A stretch of 64,000 bases of DNA from CAYVVT01 sp964454335 (GCA_964454335.1 CAYVVT010000001.1:1-64000), one strand, 5' to 3'; numbered from the stretch's first letter, positions 9,133 through 17,343 are shown. Program-made: numbers and translations. Notes: a model not told the origin generated them from the sequence alone.

Positions 9133-9777
9133 TTAACCTAAAGTCAGAAAAGTTACGTCTACCCGTCGATTCTTTGCTTTGTTCGCGTTACTGTCATTGG
9201 GAACGACCGGACGGGTATCTGCAAAACCGATCGCTCTGAATTTATCTGCCGATACGCCCTGTGTGATCAGATAGTTGATCACGGCGCTGGCGCGTGCACC
9301 CGACAATTCCCAGTTCGATGGATAGATCGGGGACTGGATCGGATCGTTATCCGTATGCCCCTCAACGGCAATGGAATATGTGGCCTTCTTCATGGTCTCC
9401 ACCATTTCACGCAGAAGGTCGTGCATCTCCGGCTTGAGATTGGCGCTACCCGGTGAGAAGGCAAACTCACTGGCTACACCCATGGTCACCCCACGGGAGG
9501 TCATGGTAACCTTCACCTGCTCCTGCAGGTCCTTTTCTTTAACAAGCTTGTTCACTTCCACCTTGATCTGGCTCAGTGACACCTTTTTTTCCTTCGGGCC
9601 GGACCCCTTCTGTTCACCAACAGAATTGGCGAACTGCTCCATTTTTACCGGATCCAACGTAGACATGGCAAACAGCAGGACAAAGAATGTCATCAGCAGG
9701 GTCATCATGTCCGCAAAGGTGGTTAACCAGGAACCTGATTCGTCTGGTGGGGCCGATTTTTTCTGTTTCTTGGCCAT
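9133..9777 (-). CDS. motB: MotB-family stator subunit (OmpA peptidoglycan-binding domain)
   Basis: The protein has 214 aa. A short cytoplasmic N-terminus is followed by one membrane helix (about 18-40) carrying the ion-binding aspartate in TTFADMMTLLMTFF (Asp23). A brief plug/linker leads to an OmpA-like peptidoglycan-binding domain with GHTDNDP (140-146), NWELSGARA (155-163) and NRRVDV near the end. MotB anchors the MotA ring to the cell wall and conducts the driving ion; I cannot decide between H+ and Na+ from sequence. It is a little shorter than flagellar MotB. The gene lies 6 bp after motA and 36 bp before the fliF-like gene, so the stator and rotor-type genes are co-transcribed. Confidence 0.93.
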   Translation of the reverse strand: MAKKQKKSAPPDESGSWLTTFADMMTLLMTFFVLLFAMSTLDPVKMEQFANSVGEQKGSGPKEKKVSLSQIKVEVNKLVKEKDLQEQVKVTMTSRGVTMGVASEFAFSPGSANLKPEMHDLLREMVETMKKATYSIAVEGHTDNDPIQSPIYPSNWELSGARASAVINYLITQGVSADKFRAIGFADTRPVVPNDSNANKAKNRRVDVTFLTLG

Positions 9778-9783
9778 CTACAA

Positions 9784-10587
9784 TCAGCCTTCGTATACAC
9801 GGTCCTTGGGTGCCATATAGGAGTTCAGGTGCTCTCGCACCAGGATCGGGTGTCTCCGGTCCTTTAACATCATAATTCCATCAATGATCATGTTCTGAGT
9901 AATGTTCTGCTTGTCGATCCTGGAGCGCAGTTTGGCTGCGATGGGATTAAAAATCAGATTGGCAAACAGGGCTCCGTAAAAGGTTGTGATCAGAGCAAGC
10001 CCCATCGCATTGCCAAGAGAGGCCGCTGGATCAACGTCAGAGTCGCCCCCTGACGAGGCTCCCATTCCATAAAGCATGGCTACCAGGCCCACAAGGGTGC
10101 CAACCATTCCGAAGGCCGGGGACATGGTACCCATGGTCTTGAACACGTTTGCTTCTGCGTCCTCCCTGAGCTCACGGTACTCTACCCGGGTCTCCATGAT
10201 CTCGCGGATCTCATCCTCCGGTAGACCATCTACAATCAACTGAACACCATCCTTCAGGAAAAAATTGGATACACCATCAATTGCTTTTTCCAGGTCAGCT
10301 TGGCCTTTACGTGATACGGCAGCCAGTTCCGTGATCTCCAACAGTATGTTCCGGTCCTGGTTTTTTTGACCACGGAAAATGGTTATAAGATTTTTGTAAA
10401 GGGAAAGCACTTCACCCACAGGGAAGGCGATGGCCGTGGCAGCAATCGTTCCACCAAGCACGATCATTAGAGAATCCAGCGAGACAAAGGTTCCAATACC
10501 TGCTGGCAGATTAGCTGTTGCACCCACCATGGCGTAACCCACCAGCCCAACGCCAAGCAGCAGTCCGATAATTGTTGCAAAATCCAT
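9784..10587 (-). CDS. motA: MotA-family stator subunit
   Basis: The protein has 267 aa with four predicted membrane segments. The N-terminus (MDFATIIGLLLGVGLV) resembles PomA/MotA rather than TolQ/ExbB. The large cytoplasmic loop holds R93 and E100, matching the charged loop that engages FliG. Pro157 in SPAFGMVGTLVGL and Pro215 in IFNPIA correspond to the two essential MotA prolines. Full-length MotA architecture next to MotB and a FliG-like gene argues that this stator drives a FliG-type rotor. The gene starts 21 bp after the barrel-TPR gene. Confidence 0.93.
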   Translation of the reverse strand: MDFATIIGLLLGVGLVGYAMVGATANLPAGIGTFVSLDSLMIVLGGTIAATAIAFPVGEVLSLYKNLITIFRGQKNQDRNILLEITELAAVSRKGQADLEKAIDGVSNFFLKDGVQLIVDGLPEDEIREIMETRVEYRELREDAEANVFKTMGTMSPAFGMVGTLVGLVAMLYGMGASSGGDSDVDPAASLGNAMGLALITTFYGALFANLIFNPIAAKLRSRIDKQNITQNMIIDGIMMLKDRRHPILVREHLNSYMAPKDRVYEG

Positions 10588-10608
10588 ATGATCTTCCTTT
10601 AGTTCTGC

Positions 10609-12069
10609 CTATTCATTCGCTGAGACTGCTGATCGTAGACGGTTTTCATTCAGCGCACGGAGAATGTTCCGCACCTCATCGTAGCTGGGGTCGATCTGCA
10701 AGGCGATATTCCAGTTGATGGTGGCCCGGTCGATCTGGCTGAGCTTATAGTAAATGGATCCCCGGCGGGCATATGCCAGCGCCAGGTTCGGATTGTATTC
10801 CAGGGCCTCATTGATCTCGATGAGGGCTTCTTCATATTCTTCATTATAGAATAACCTCAGCGATCGTGACAGATGCTTCAGGGCCTGGTTCACCCGGGCG
10901 TCCGAGACATGGCGTGCCAACTGTAAGGCAGCCACTGAATCCTCCAGCACCTGATTGCGCTGTTCAAGTTGTTCCACCATGCGATTCAGGTGGTCGATCT
11001 CTGCGTCGGTCATGCGTAGCGAGTCACGCAGCAGCAATAATTGTGATTCCTGGGCTTTGTGCCAGCTTGAATCGATGACGGTACGCATGGGAACGCCTTC
11101 TTCAGTGACAATCCCTTCAACACTCAGGCCGCGGCCGCGGCGATCGGTCTTAACGCGGGGTAGAAAGTAATCCAGCCCAAACCCGATACCGGCCGGGTTC
11201 TCACGGTTCTCGCCCAGGTAGGGCAGGTTCTGCAGGTTGGAGAAGCCCACGTTGATCTTGTATTCCGGTGAGATGGGGATGCGCACGCCGGCGTTCAGTC
11301 CCACACCATCATACTCGATCATCACGTCCAGACCGCCACGATCCACCATGATATTCGTGTTCATCAACATTCCGAGGAAGAAGCCGATGTTGTTGGCCAT
11401 GGGAACCTTTACTGTGTCCACCAGCTCGTTGCCGTTGTGGTCGTCAGCTGGATCCAGCACGTCGATACCAATATCAAAACTACCATTGCCATTATTGTCA
11501 GTAAAGACATCCGTCTGGTCCGGATCGATCTGTAGCCGTCCAAAGTTCAAGCTGTAACGTCCGGAGCCAACTCCAAGATAGGTCTTGAGGCTGTAGGCCG
11601 AGAAACTGTTCTCGCGGCTTAAAAGGATATAATATGAGAGGTTCATCACCTGATCGGCCAGGTCGCCAGTGGTGGTGTCATCGGACGACAGGTTGAAGGT
11701 GATATCATGGACACCGATACCCACTGCGGTTTCGCCGTAGGTGAGCAGGCGGTTCTGGACATGGAGAGCGATCTGGGCCTGCTCTTCGGCAGTGCTACCC
11801 TGGATAGCGCTCATGCCCAGACGAAAGTCTCTAGTAATATCGGATTCCAGGAATACACCCTTGTTCCAGGTCTCGGCATCGAACAAGCCTACCTGTGACT
11901 GTCCAGCAATACCAATACGCAGGAGATAGGGATAATTATACAGACTGGCCGTGGGAATGTGCATCATGGGGCCGGGGCGGGAAAAATTAAGCGCGGTCTG
12001 GCCCAGCAGCGAGGAAAGCATCATGAGGCTTAGCAGGAGTATAAATACAGTTCTGTGCTTCGTCTTCAT
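10609..12069 (-). CDS. Outer-membrane beta-barrel protein with coiled coil and TPR tail
   Basis: The product is 486 aa from ATG at 12069, which has a GGAG site 8 nt upstream; an upstream GTG at 12093 is less likely. It has a signal peptide (1-23), a beta-strand-rich part (30-305) with a PorV/OmpA-like aromatic pattern, a coiled coil (340-385) and C-terminal TPR repeats (about 400-470, with LALAYARRGSIYYKLSQ). Two calcium-loop-like motifs, DNNGNGSFD (191-199) and DHNGNELVD (210-218), sit within the barrel part. It is probably an outer-membrane component whose periplasmic TPR tail meets the other machine proteins. I know no named family. It lies between the TPR gene (29-bp gap) and motA. Confidence 0.7.
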   Translation of the reverse strand: MKTKHRTVFILLLSLMMLSSLLGQTALNFSRPGPMMHIPTASLYNYPYLLRIGIAGQSQVGLFDAETWNKGVFLESDITRDFRLGMSAIQGSTAEEQAQIALHVQNRLLTYGETAVGIGVHDITFNLSSDDTTTGDLADQVMNLSYYILLSRENSFSAYSLKTYLGVGSGRYSLNFGRLQIDPDQTDVFTDNNGNGSFDIGIDVLDPADDHNGNELVDTVKVPMANNIGFFLGMLMNTNIMVDRGGLDVMIEYDGVGLNAGVRIPISPEYKINVGFSNLQNLPYLGENRENPAGIGFGLDYFLPRVKTDRRGRGLSVEGIVTEEGVPMRTVIDSSWHKAQESQLLLLRDSLRMTDAEIDHLNRMVEQLEQRNQVLEDSVAALQLARHVSDARVNQALKHLSRSLRLFYNEEYEEALIEINEALEYNPNLALAYARRGSIYYKLSQIDRATINWNIALQIDPSYDEVRNILRALNENRLRSAVSANE

Positions 12070-12098
12070 AATTCTATCTCCAGGGTCGTTCACCCATC

Positions 12099-12977
12099 TC
12101 AGTTTCGAATAAATCGTCTGGCCAGTGTGAGATATTCACTGCCAGGATGTTGATCCACGAGTTCCTTGAAGGCCACCTTCGCCTCAGCAAGGTTGTTCTT
12201 GTGTTGAAATGCTAAACCGATCATGGCAAGAGCATCGTCCTGTTTATCGCTGCCCGGGAATTTCTTTACTTTCTCAAGGGAAACGATGGCTTCATCGTAC
12301 AGACCCTTCTCGTAGTAGCTCCGGCCGATCCAGTACTGGGCATTTGCCCGGATCTCACTGTTCGTTCCCCGTCCAACGATAGTTTTGAAATCTTCGATGG
12401 CGCTGTAGTGGTACTGTTGGTGAAATTTCGTCAGGGCCTGGCGGTAAAGCTGACGTTCTGCATTTACGTCCAGGACAGGAAGATCCTGATTCCTTTGTGG
12501 AGGTTGATAATAACGTGCTTTCCCTTCGGTAGTTGTCAGTTCAGCCCAGGCGCTGTCCTCGGCGGCATTGACCTCGCTGGGTTCCACCGGTAGTGAGGAC
12601 TCCTGAACAGTCTGCTGCTCCTCAAGGGAGCTGATCTTCGAATTCAACAGGGCCATGTCCGTCTTGCGGGCAGAGTTCACCCGGATTATCTCGCTCTTAA
12701 GGCTGTCAATGACGCGAGTCTGGATCATCATTTGAAGTTCCGTCAGAGCAAGCTTCTCCTGGTAACGGGTCAGTTCCTCCTCAAGACGTTCCTGCTCCTG
12801 GTCGGTGGTCTCAGTGGGAGCTGTTTTCCCCTCCCCCGCTTGTGTCGCCGCAGTACTATCGTCAATGACGATACCCATGTCATACAGGAAATTGCCGGCA
12901 CCCGGTTCCTGGGCCGAAAGACCTGCGATGAGCCCGAAGCCCAAAAGGATCAATATGTATTTATACCTGTTGACCAT
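12099..12977 (-). CDS. Periplasmic coiled-coil/TPR protein (CpoB/YbgF-like)
   Basis: The protein has 292 aa. It has a signal peptide (residues 1-22, ending GLSAQ), a coiled coil (about 63-118), a low-complexity linker and C-terminal tetratricopeptide repeats (about 170-292: YWIGRSYYEKGLYDEAI, FPGSDKQDDALAMIGLAF). This is the order seen in CpoB/YbgF, the TPR partner of Tol-Pal, but the neighbour here is a MotAB stator. The start at 12977 is 4 bases after the previous stop; an in-frame ATG at 13007 would overlap it. It probably forms oligomers and links membrane parts of the machine. Confidence 0.75.
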   Translation of the reverse strand: MVNRYKYILILLGFGLIAGLSAQEPGAGNFLYDMGIVIDDSTAATQAGEGKTAPTETTDQEQERLEEELTRYQEKLALTELQMMIQTRVIDSLKSEIIRVNSARKTDMALLNSKISSLEEQQTVQESSLPVEPSEVNAAEDSAWAELTTTEGKARYYQPPQRNQDLPVLDVNAERQLYRQALTKFHQQYHYSAIEDFKTIVGRGTNSEIRANAQYWIGRSYYEKGLYDEAIVSLEKVKKFPGSDKQDDALAMIGLAFQHKNNLAEAKVAFKELVDQHPGSEYLTLARRFIRN

Positions 12978-12981
12978 CTGC

Positions 12982-13965
12982 TTATCTGTTTGAGGACAGG
13001 AACTCATGTGCCTGTTCTACAAGTTCACTTTCGGGATAGTCGAGAATGAAGCGGTTCATGTTCGCCCGGGCTCGCTGGCCGTCTCCCATCTGCTGATAGC
13101 TGATGGCGATCTTGAACAGGGCATGATCGCTCTTGTTGTTCTCGGGAAACTGAAAAACCTTCTGGAACTCCTCGATGGCCTGCCCATAGTCTTCCAGGGA
13201 GTAAAAGCACTCGCCGATCCAGTACTGACTGTTGTCTGCATAGGCACCCTGTGGCTCACGGTCAATGAGCACCTTGAATGATTCAATGGCGCCGTGGAAA
13301 TCTTTCTGGAAGTAAAGGTTCAGCGCATGGTTGTAGGCTTTGCGGTAATCGGCCTTCAATTTGAATCCCAGGGATGTCGGTGCCGGCACGATGGTGGCGT
13401 GTTCCATGGGCGGCGGAGCCGACTCTTCGAATACAGAGGTTTTGGATTCAACGGTTTCTACGGTTGCGCTTTCGGTCTCTGAGACCTTGGTCTGCATTTT
13501 GATCTTCATGGTGGAAACGGTGGGCTTGGGTGCTGTACCACTGTCGAGATCCAGTACCTTTGTTTCCAGGGAGTCGTTCAGTGCCTTGAGATTTTTCATG
13601 CCCTTCTTAAGACTGTCGATCTCCCGGGAGAGCACGTAGATATTGCCCCTGAGATTGATAATATCCGGATCGGTGGGACTGATCTTTGGTTGTGTCCTGG
13701 CCAGTTCCTTGTCCTTTTCCGCCAGCTGGGTCTCATAGTTCAACATTTGGCTGTCCATGGCGGTAATGGTGGCTTTTAGCTCGGCGATCTCAGCCTGAGA
13801 TTCCTTCAGACGCACCATTTCATTTGCCAGAGCCTTCATCTGATTCTGCATCTTCACCTGTTCAGGATCAGGTGTCGGCGTCACTGGTTCCTTGCTGGCA
13901 CAGGAGGCCAACAGGACAAGTATCAGCAATCCCGGCAGCCAGTTTCTGCTATGCTTAAATGTCAT
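12982..13965 (-). CDS. Coiled-coil/TPR lipoprotein (CpoB-like paralogue)
   Basis: The product is 327 aa from ATG at 13965 with a GGGAAGAAC ribosome site. It begins with a lipoprotein signal (LLASC, Cys22), then a long coiled coil (about 38-150) and a C-terminal TPR block beginning AYNHALNLYFQKDFHGAIESF, with YWIGECFYSLEDYGQAI. It is a clear paralogue in layout of the next gene, so the two may pair. The frame remains open to 14094, but that stretch is the overlapping end of the previous gene. The start overlaps the preceding stop by 11 bp, suggesting translational coupling. Confidence 0.75.
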   Translation of the reverse strand: MTFKHSRNWLPGLLILVLLASCASKEPVTPTPDPEQVKMQNQMKALANEMVRLKESQAEIAELKATITAMDSQMLNYETQLAEKDKELARTQPKISPTDPDIINLRGNIYVLSREIDSLKKGMKNLKALNDSLETKVLDLDSGTAPKPTVSTMKIKMQTKVSETESATVETVESKTSVFEESAPPPMEHATIVPAPTSLGFKLKADYRKAYNHALNLYFQKDFHGAIESFKVLIDREPQGAYADNSQYWIGECFYSLEDYGQAIEEFQKVFQFPENNKSDHALFKIAISYQQMGDGQRARANMNRFILDYPESELVEQAHEFLSSNR

Positions 13966-14950
13966 GTTCTTCCCAGTCGATGGAATAGGAGTAACCGATA
14001 AAAGAGCCGAAGGACGTGGGCACATATAGCTCGAAGTCGCCACTGGCACCCGGGAAGAGGGATGTGTCTGTGCTGACACCGCTGGCGAATACATGATGTG
14101 AGCCCTTGACGAAGGCGGTCAGTTCGCGCGTATCACCGCTCCAGTTCACCCGGAAAAGGAAGTGGACCTTGACAAAGTCCGCCCGGCGTCCGCCGATGTT
14201 CTTCACGACTCCGGACAGGATCGTGTTGCCCGTACGGTCCTTGGATTCCTTGACATTGCCGGATAGAACCACATTGGCTGCATATTTATCGATGCTCACC
14301 GTGGAGACATCCGGAGTGGTACGCTGAGCACCCTGTCCGGCAGGCAGGTTCATGGCAACGCTGCCATCGGGTCCGGCGGCCGGGGCGGTGCCCTCTTCAG
14401 TGACAGCCGGGATATTGTCCACAATCCGAACGATCTGGTCCCGTTGGACGGTGAGTACGCCGATGAGGGTTTTCACCTGAACCGTATTCTTGTCCTGATC
14501 GATGACGTCGCCAAAGATCTTGGTGCCGTTCTCTAAGTGGACCTCTTTACTATATATACTAAGTGGGTTTGTCCACACTTCGCTCTTGGTCTGCAACTCA
14601 TTCAGTTTCTTCTGGGTGTGTTTCAACTCTGCCGAAAGTCGTTTCACCTCATAGTTGAGTTCGTCCAGAACAAAATCTTCCGTGGTGGCATCCTCGGGTT
14701 TACTGCTGCGCAGCTGATCAAGGTTGTAAATCAGTTTTTCAGTCTTCTCGCCAGACTGCCAGGCCGATTCATCGACGGAAGTTTCGTCGACACCAATGGT
14801 AGCATCCTTGGCTGCGTCCTTTGCAGTCGTGGCCTTCTTGTCACCCTCCCATGATTTGTCTTCAGGGGTGGCTTCCTTGTCACCACGTGAACATTGAACC
14901 ACCAGCAAAGCAGCAACAATCAGGAGTACCCGCAAGCTGTGATGCGTCAT
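13955..14950 (-). CDS. Coiled-coil lipoprotein with FxLYD-like C-terminal domain
   Basis: The protein has 331 aa. It has a signal peptide with a Cys at residue 20 (VVQCS, a weak lipobox because Gln precedes Cys), a charged linker, a coiled coil (about 85-120), an Sm-like small beta domain with LENGTKIFGDVIDQD and a C-terminal beta-sandwich (about 220-331) resembling FxLYD domains, with GVVKNIGGRRADFVKVHF and YSYSIDW. It is first in the motor operon, with the promoter at 15026-15054 upstream. I do not recognise a specific function; a scaffold or ligand-binding role at the envelope is inferred. Confidence 0.65.
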   Translation of the reverse strand: MTHHSLRVLLIVAALLVVQCSRGDKEATPEDKSWEGDKKATTAKDAAKDATIGVDETSVDESAWQSGEKTEKLIYNLDQLRSSKPEDATTEDFVLDELNYEVKRLSAELKHTQKKLNELQTKSEVWTNPLSIYSKEVHLENGTKIFGDVIDQDKNTVQVKTLIGVLTVQRDQIVRIVDNIPAVTEEGTAPAAGPDGSVAMNLPAGQGAQRTTPDVSTVSIDKYAANVVLSGNVKESKDRTGNTILSGVVKNIGGRRADFVKVHFLFRVNWSGDTRELTAFVKGSHHVFASGVSTDTSLFPGASGDFELYVPTSFGSFIGYSYSIDWEEHDI

Positions 14951-15025
14951 AAGCAGCCTCGTTCCTACTCAATTCGTCCCATTTTCTTCAAGCGGTATTA
15001 ACTGTCCTGCACCGCTCTCCAAAGG

Positions 15026-15054
15026 AATATACCGGGCCTCAAAAATCTTGTCAA
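15026..15054 (-). promoter_or_regulatory. Sigma70-type promoter of the motor operon
   Basis: Reading the minus strand, a perfect -35 TTGACA (15054-15049) is followed after exactly 17 nt by TATATT (15031-15026), one mismatch from TATAAT. It points at the lipoprotein gene starting at 14950, giving a leader of about 70 nt. It is the best promoter match I found in the window and needs no flagellar sigma28 or sigma54 element. Confidence 0.7.
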
Positions 15055-15221
15055 GAGGTAACCGCTATTTTTTAGGGGGTTAGGGGAAATACTTAATAAA
15101 CTGGTTTAAGTGATACCAGATATTGTGATCCTTGGTGTCATCAACGCATTATCTTGTGTTTAAATTTGTGTGTTTCATGACGGTTTTGATAAAAAAATCA
15201 AGGGGTTAGCCAATTTTTAGC

Positions 15222-15695
15222 TTATTCGGTGTCAATTTTTGCCAGGGCGAGAGCGGCTTCATTTCGCAGGAGCTGTGGTATTGATCTTAATGCTTCACGG
15301 TAGGGTTTCCAGGAGGCCAGTTTGACTGCATCGTCCAGGGAAAGCCATTGGAAGCTGTCATGCTCTGGTGAGATCTGCAGGTTCATGTCAGCCAGCTCGG
15401 CGATGAATGCAGGAACGTGCAGAAGTTCATTGCTGGCGTGCAGGTAATAGGTTGAGACATGGTCAAGAGTGTAAAGATTCCGGGCCTCACGGCCCGTCTC
15501 TTCCTTCAACTCCCGCCGGGCGGCGGCTACTGCGGTCTCGCCGGGATTGATCCTGCCGACGACGCCCTGCCAGATCCCGGGATAGCTTTCATCTGCTGCA
15601 CGCCGCATGATCAGCAGGCGTAACCCTTCATCTGTCCGTACAAAGGGAAATACATCCACATAGCCATCAGTGGATAGCGGTGGGGTTCCGGTCAT
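15222..15695 (-). CDS. NUDIX hydrolase
   Basis: The protein has 157 aa and a perfect Nudix box, G.....E.......REL.EE.G, at GRINPGETAVAAARRELKEE. Such enzymes cleave nucleoside diphosphates linked to a second group, using Mg2+ bound by the box glutamates. The N-terminus (VDVFPFVRTDEGLRLLIMRR) and the ISPEHDSFQWLSLDDA segment resemble dihydroneopterin-triphosphate or ADP-ribose type pyrophosphatases; the exact substrate cannot be read. It starts 12 bp after the ssb stop, so the two are probably co-transcribed. Confidence 0.88.
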   Translation of the reverse strand: MTGTPPLSTDGYVDVFPFVRTDEGLRLLIMRRAADESYPGIWQGVVGRINPGETAVAAARRELKEETGREARNLYTLDHVSTYYLHASNELLHVPAFIAELADMNLQISPEHDSFQWLSLDDAVKLASWKPYREALRSIPQLLRNEAALALAKIDTE

Positions 15696-15707
15696 TTCTA
15701 TTCCGGT

Positions 15708-16160
15708 TCAAAAGGGTAAGGGGTCGTCGTCTGGAAAATCGTTCCCGGAGTTAGCCGCACCAGTGTCTTCGCGGGGTTCCTGTTTCTGGGCCGGTGCAGG
15801 ACGGGACTCACCGCTGCTGGACCGCGTGGGTGAAAGCGGTGTTACCGCGTTTGCAACGATCTCGGTGGAGTAGCGTTTGACGCCATCCCGGTCTTCCCAT
15901 GAACGCGTCTGGATCCGGCCATCAATATAGATCAGGGATCCCGATTCCAGATAATTGCTGCAGAACTCGGCGGTCTTGCCAAAGACCACGATGCGGTGCC
16001 ATTCGGTATGTTCCTGGTTGTTCCCCGCCTGATCCCGGCGGGTTTCGTTGGTGGCCAGGGACATGTTTGAGACGGCCGAACCTCCGGCTGTGAAGCGAAG
16101 TTCCGGTTTCTGCCCCAGCCGGCCAACCAGGATAACTTTATTTACACTGTTTCTTTGCAT
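15708..16160 (-). CDS. ssb: Single-stranded DNA-binding protein
   Basis: The product is 150 aa. The OB fold starts NKVILVGRLGQKPELR, continues SNMSLATNE and HRIVVFGKTAE, and the protein ends in the acidic tip DDDPLPF that recruits replication and repair partners. The linker is Ser/Pro/Gln-rich as usual. I chose ATG at 16160 because GGAGGAAGA precedes it; the longer open frame to 16247 has no family similarity. It lies downstream of the yggS-divIVA-PNP-like group. Confidence 0.95.
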   Translation of the reverse strand: MQRNSVNKVILVGRLGQKPELRFTAGGSAVSNMSLATNETRRDQAGNNQEHTEWHRIVVFGKTAEFCSNYLESGSLIYIDGRIQTRSWEDRDGVKRYSTEIVANAVTPLSPTRSSSGESRPAPAQKQEPREDTGAANSGNDFPDDDPLPF

Positions 16161-16188
16161 TCTTCCTCCGTGAAATTCTTCTCTGGGT

Positions 16189-16650
16189 TCAGGTGTGCTG
16201 GCCAAGTATCGCTGAAATATTCTCCGGTTTCCCCACGACCCATGCACTCAAGCTGGCGCCGCGATGCTTAAGTGCGATGGCGTCCCAGATACCTGCAGCG
16301 ACCGGCACCGTTTGCTCCGGCCAACCGCTGAGGATACCCGTGTCACCCTGGGTGATCACACAGGCATTTTCGCCTTGAAAATCGTATACCCTGGACATGT
16401 CAGGAAAACGAGGGTCATCCTGGTTGCCAAACAATGGATTCTCGGTGGTCAGGTTGATATGATCCCGTACTGGAAGGTTCTCCTGGTCCGGTTCCACTGA
16501 ACGATAGAGCAGACAGTATTCGTCTCCCGGTGAGATCTGTCGCGCATTCTGATAAGCCCGGTCCGCCGAGTCCGAGAATGGTTCGAAGGAAAGGTTCGGG
16601 TGGTCACGCCGAGCTCTGGAGACATATTCCTGATCACAGAGGACGATCAT
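16189..16650 (-). CDS. Truncated purine-nucleoside-phosphorylase-like protein
   Basis: The product is 153 aa. Its middle, RDHINLTTENPLFG followed by RFPDMSRVYD, matches the PNP signature (DHINL.G.NPL.G.N....RFPDMS.AYD). A full PNP has about 270 residues. The N-terminal half with the GSGLG phosphate-binding loop is missing, and the segment after the signature (GILSGWPEQTVPVAAG) only loosely recalls the active-site region around the base-binding glutamate. The start at 16650 is one base after the divIVA stop, indicating coupling. It may be a shortened, repurposed or inactive PNP relative; catalysis is doubtful. Confidence 0.55.
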   Translation of the reverse strand: MIVLCDQEYVSRARRDHPNLSFEPFSDSADRAYQNARQISPGDEYCLLYRSVEPDQENLPVRDHINLTTENPLFGNQDDPRFPDMSRVYDFQGENACVITQGDTGILSGWPEQTVPVAAGIWDAIALKHRGASLSAWVVGKPENISAILGQHT

Positions 16651-16651
16651 A

Positions 16652-17332
16652 TCACTCAACCTCTTCTTTAGCCTCCGGCCTCTCTTCGCCTTCGATCGTA
16701 ATGGGTTCATCGTCCAGGCTGGGAACGTCTTCTGTATCTTCTGCTTCTTCCAGGATCCCCGGCTCATCGCTGCTGATCTCGTCTTCGATCTCACCGATGG
16801 AAACATCCGCTTGTGAGAAATCCACGATGGTCTCTTCCTCAGCCGCCTGGATCAGGGGCTGATCAGATGTTTCTTCTTCGACTTCGGTGAATTCCAGGTC
16901 CAGGTTATCAATATGGTTCTGCAAGACACTTTTCAGCTTCATGAGCATGCCGTCACGCTTGATCTTCAGGGCATGGACATCGCGTTGGAGTTTGCTTAAC
17001 TCCTCTTTGGCGCTGAACAGCAGCGCATCCTTCTCCGTCATCGCTTTCTGGATGACGGCTTCCGATTCCTTCTGGGCGGCCACCATGGTCTTCTTGGCAG
17101 AGTCCTTGGCCAGGACAAGAGCTTCGTTCATGGACTGCTCGACATTCCTGTAGGAGCTCAGTTTTTCCCGAAGTTTTCCATACTCCTTGCGCAGCTCATT
17201 GTTCTCCCTGATAAGTTCCTCGACCTCATCGGCAACCGATTCAAGGTACTGGGTAACCTGGTCGCGGCTAAAGCCAAGAGCAGATTGCTTGAATTCCTGC
17301 TTACGGATATCCAGCGGTGTCAGACGTGCCAT
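16652..17332 (-). CDS. DivIVA-domain coiled-coil protein
   Basis: The protein has 226 aa. Residues 1-40 (LTPLDIRKQEFKQSALGFSR, then VTQYLESVADEVEEL) are a typical DivIVA membrane-curvature/lipid-binding domain. Coiled coil follows to about residue 150, and then a long acidic tail rich in Glu and Asp. DivIVA-type proteins are cytoplasmic scaffolds for pole or septum organisation. The place between yggS (11-bp gap) and the PNP-like gene fits the common yggS-divIVA neighbourhood. The acidic tail is longer than in GpsB. Confidence 0.85.
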   Translation of the reverse strand: MARLTPLDIRKQEFKQSALGFSRDQVTQYLESVADEVEELIRENNELRKEYGKLREKLSSYRNVEQSMNEALVLAKDSAKKTMVAAQKESEAVIQKAMTEKDALLFSAKEELSKLQRDVHALKIKRDGMLMKLKSVLQNHIDNLDLEFTEVEEETSDQPLIQAAEEETIVDFSQADVSIGEIEDEISSDEPGILEEAEDTEDVPSLDDEPITIEGEERPEAKEEVE

Positions 17333-17343
17333 TTGTCTCTCTC

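Noticed and set aside
6239..10587. Ordinary flagellar motor genes
   Set aside because: FliF-like protein lacks RBM1/RBM2, FliG-like lacks EHPQ, and no other flagellar gene is present; the rest of the genome still needs checking.
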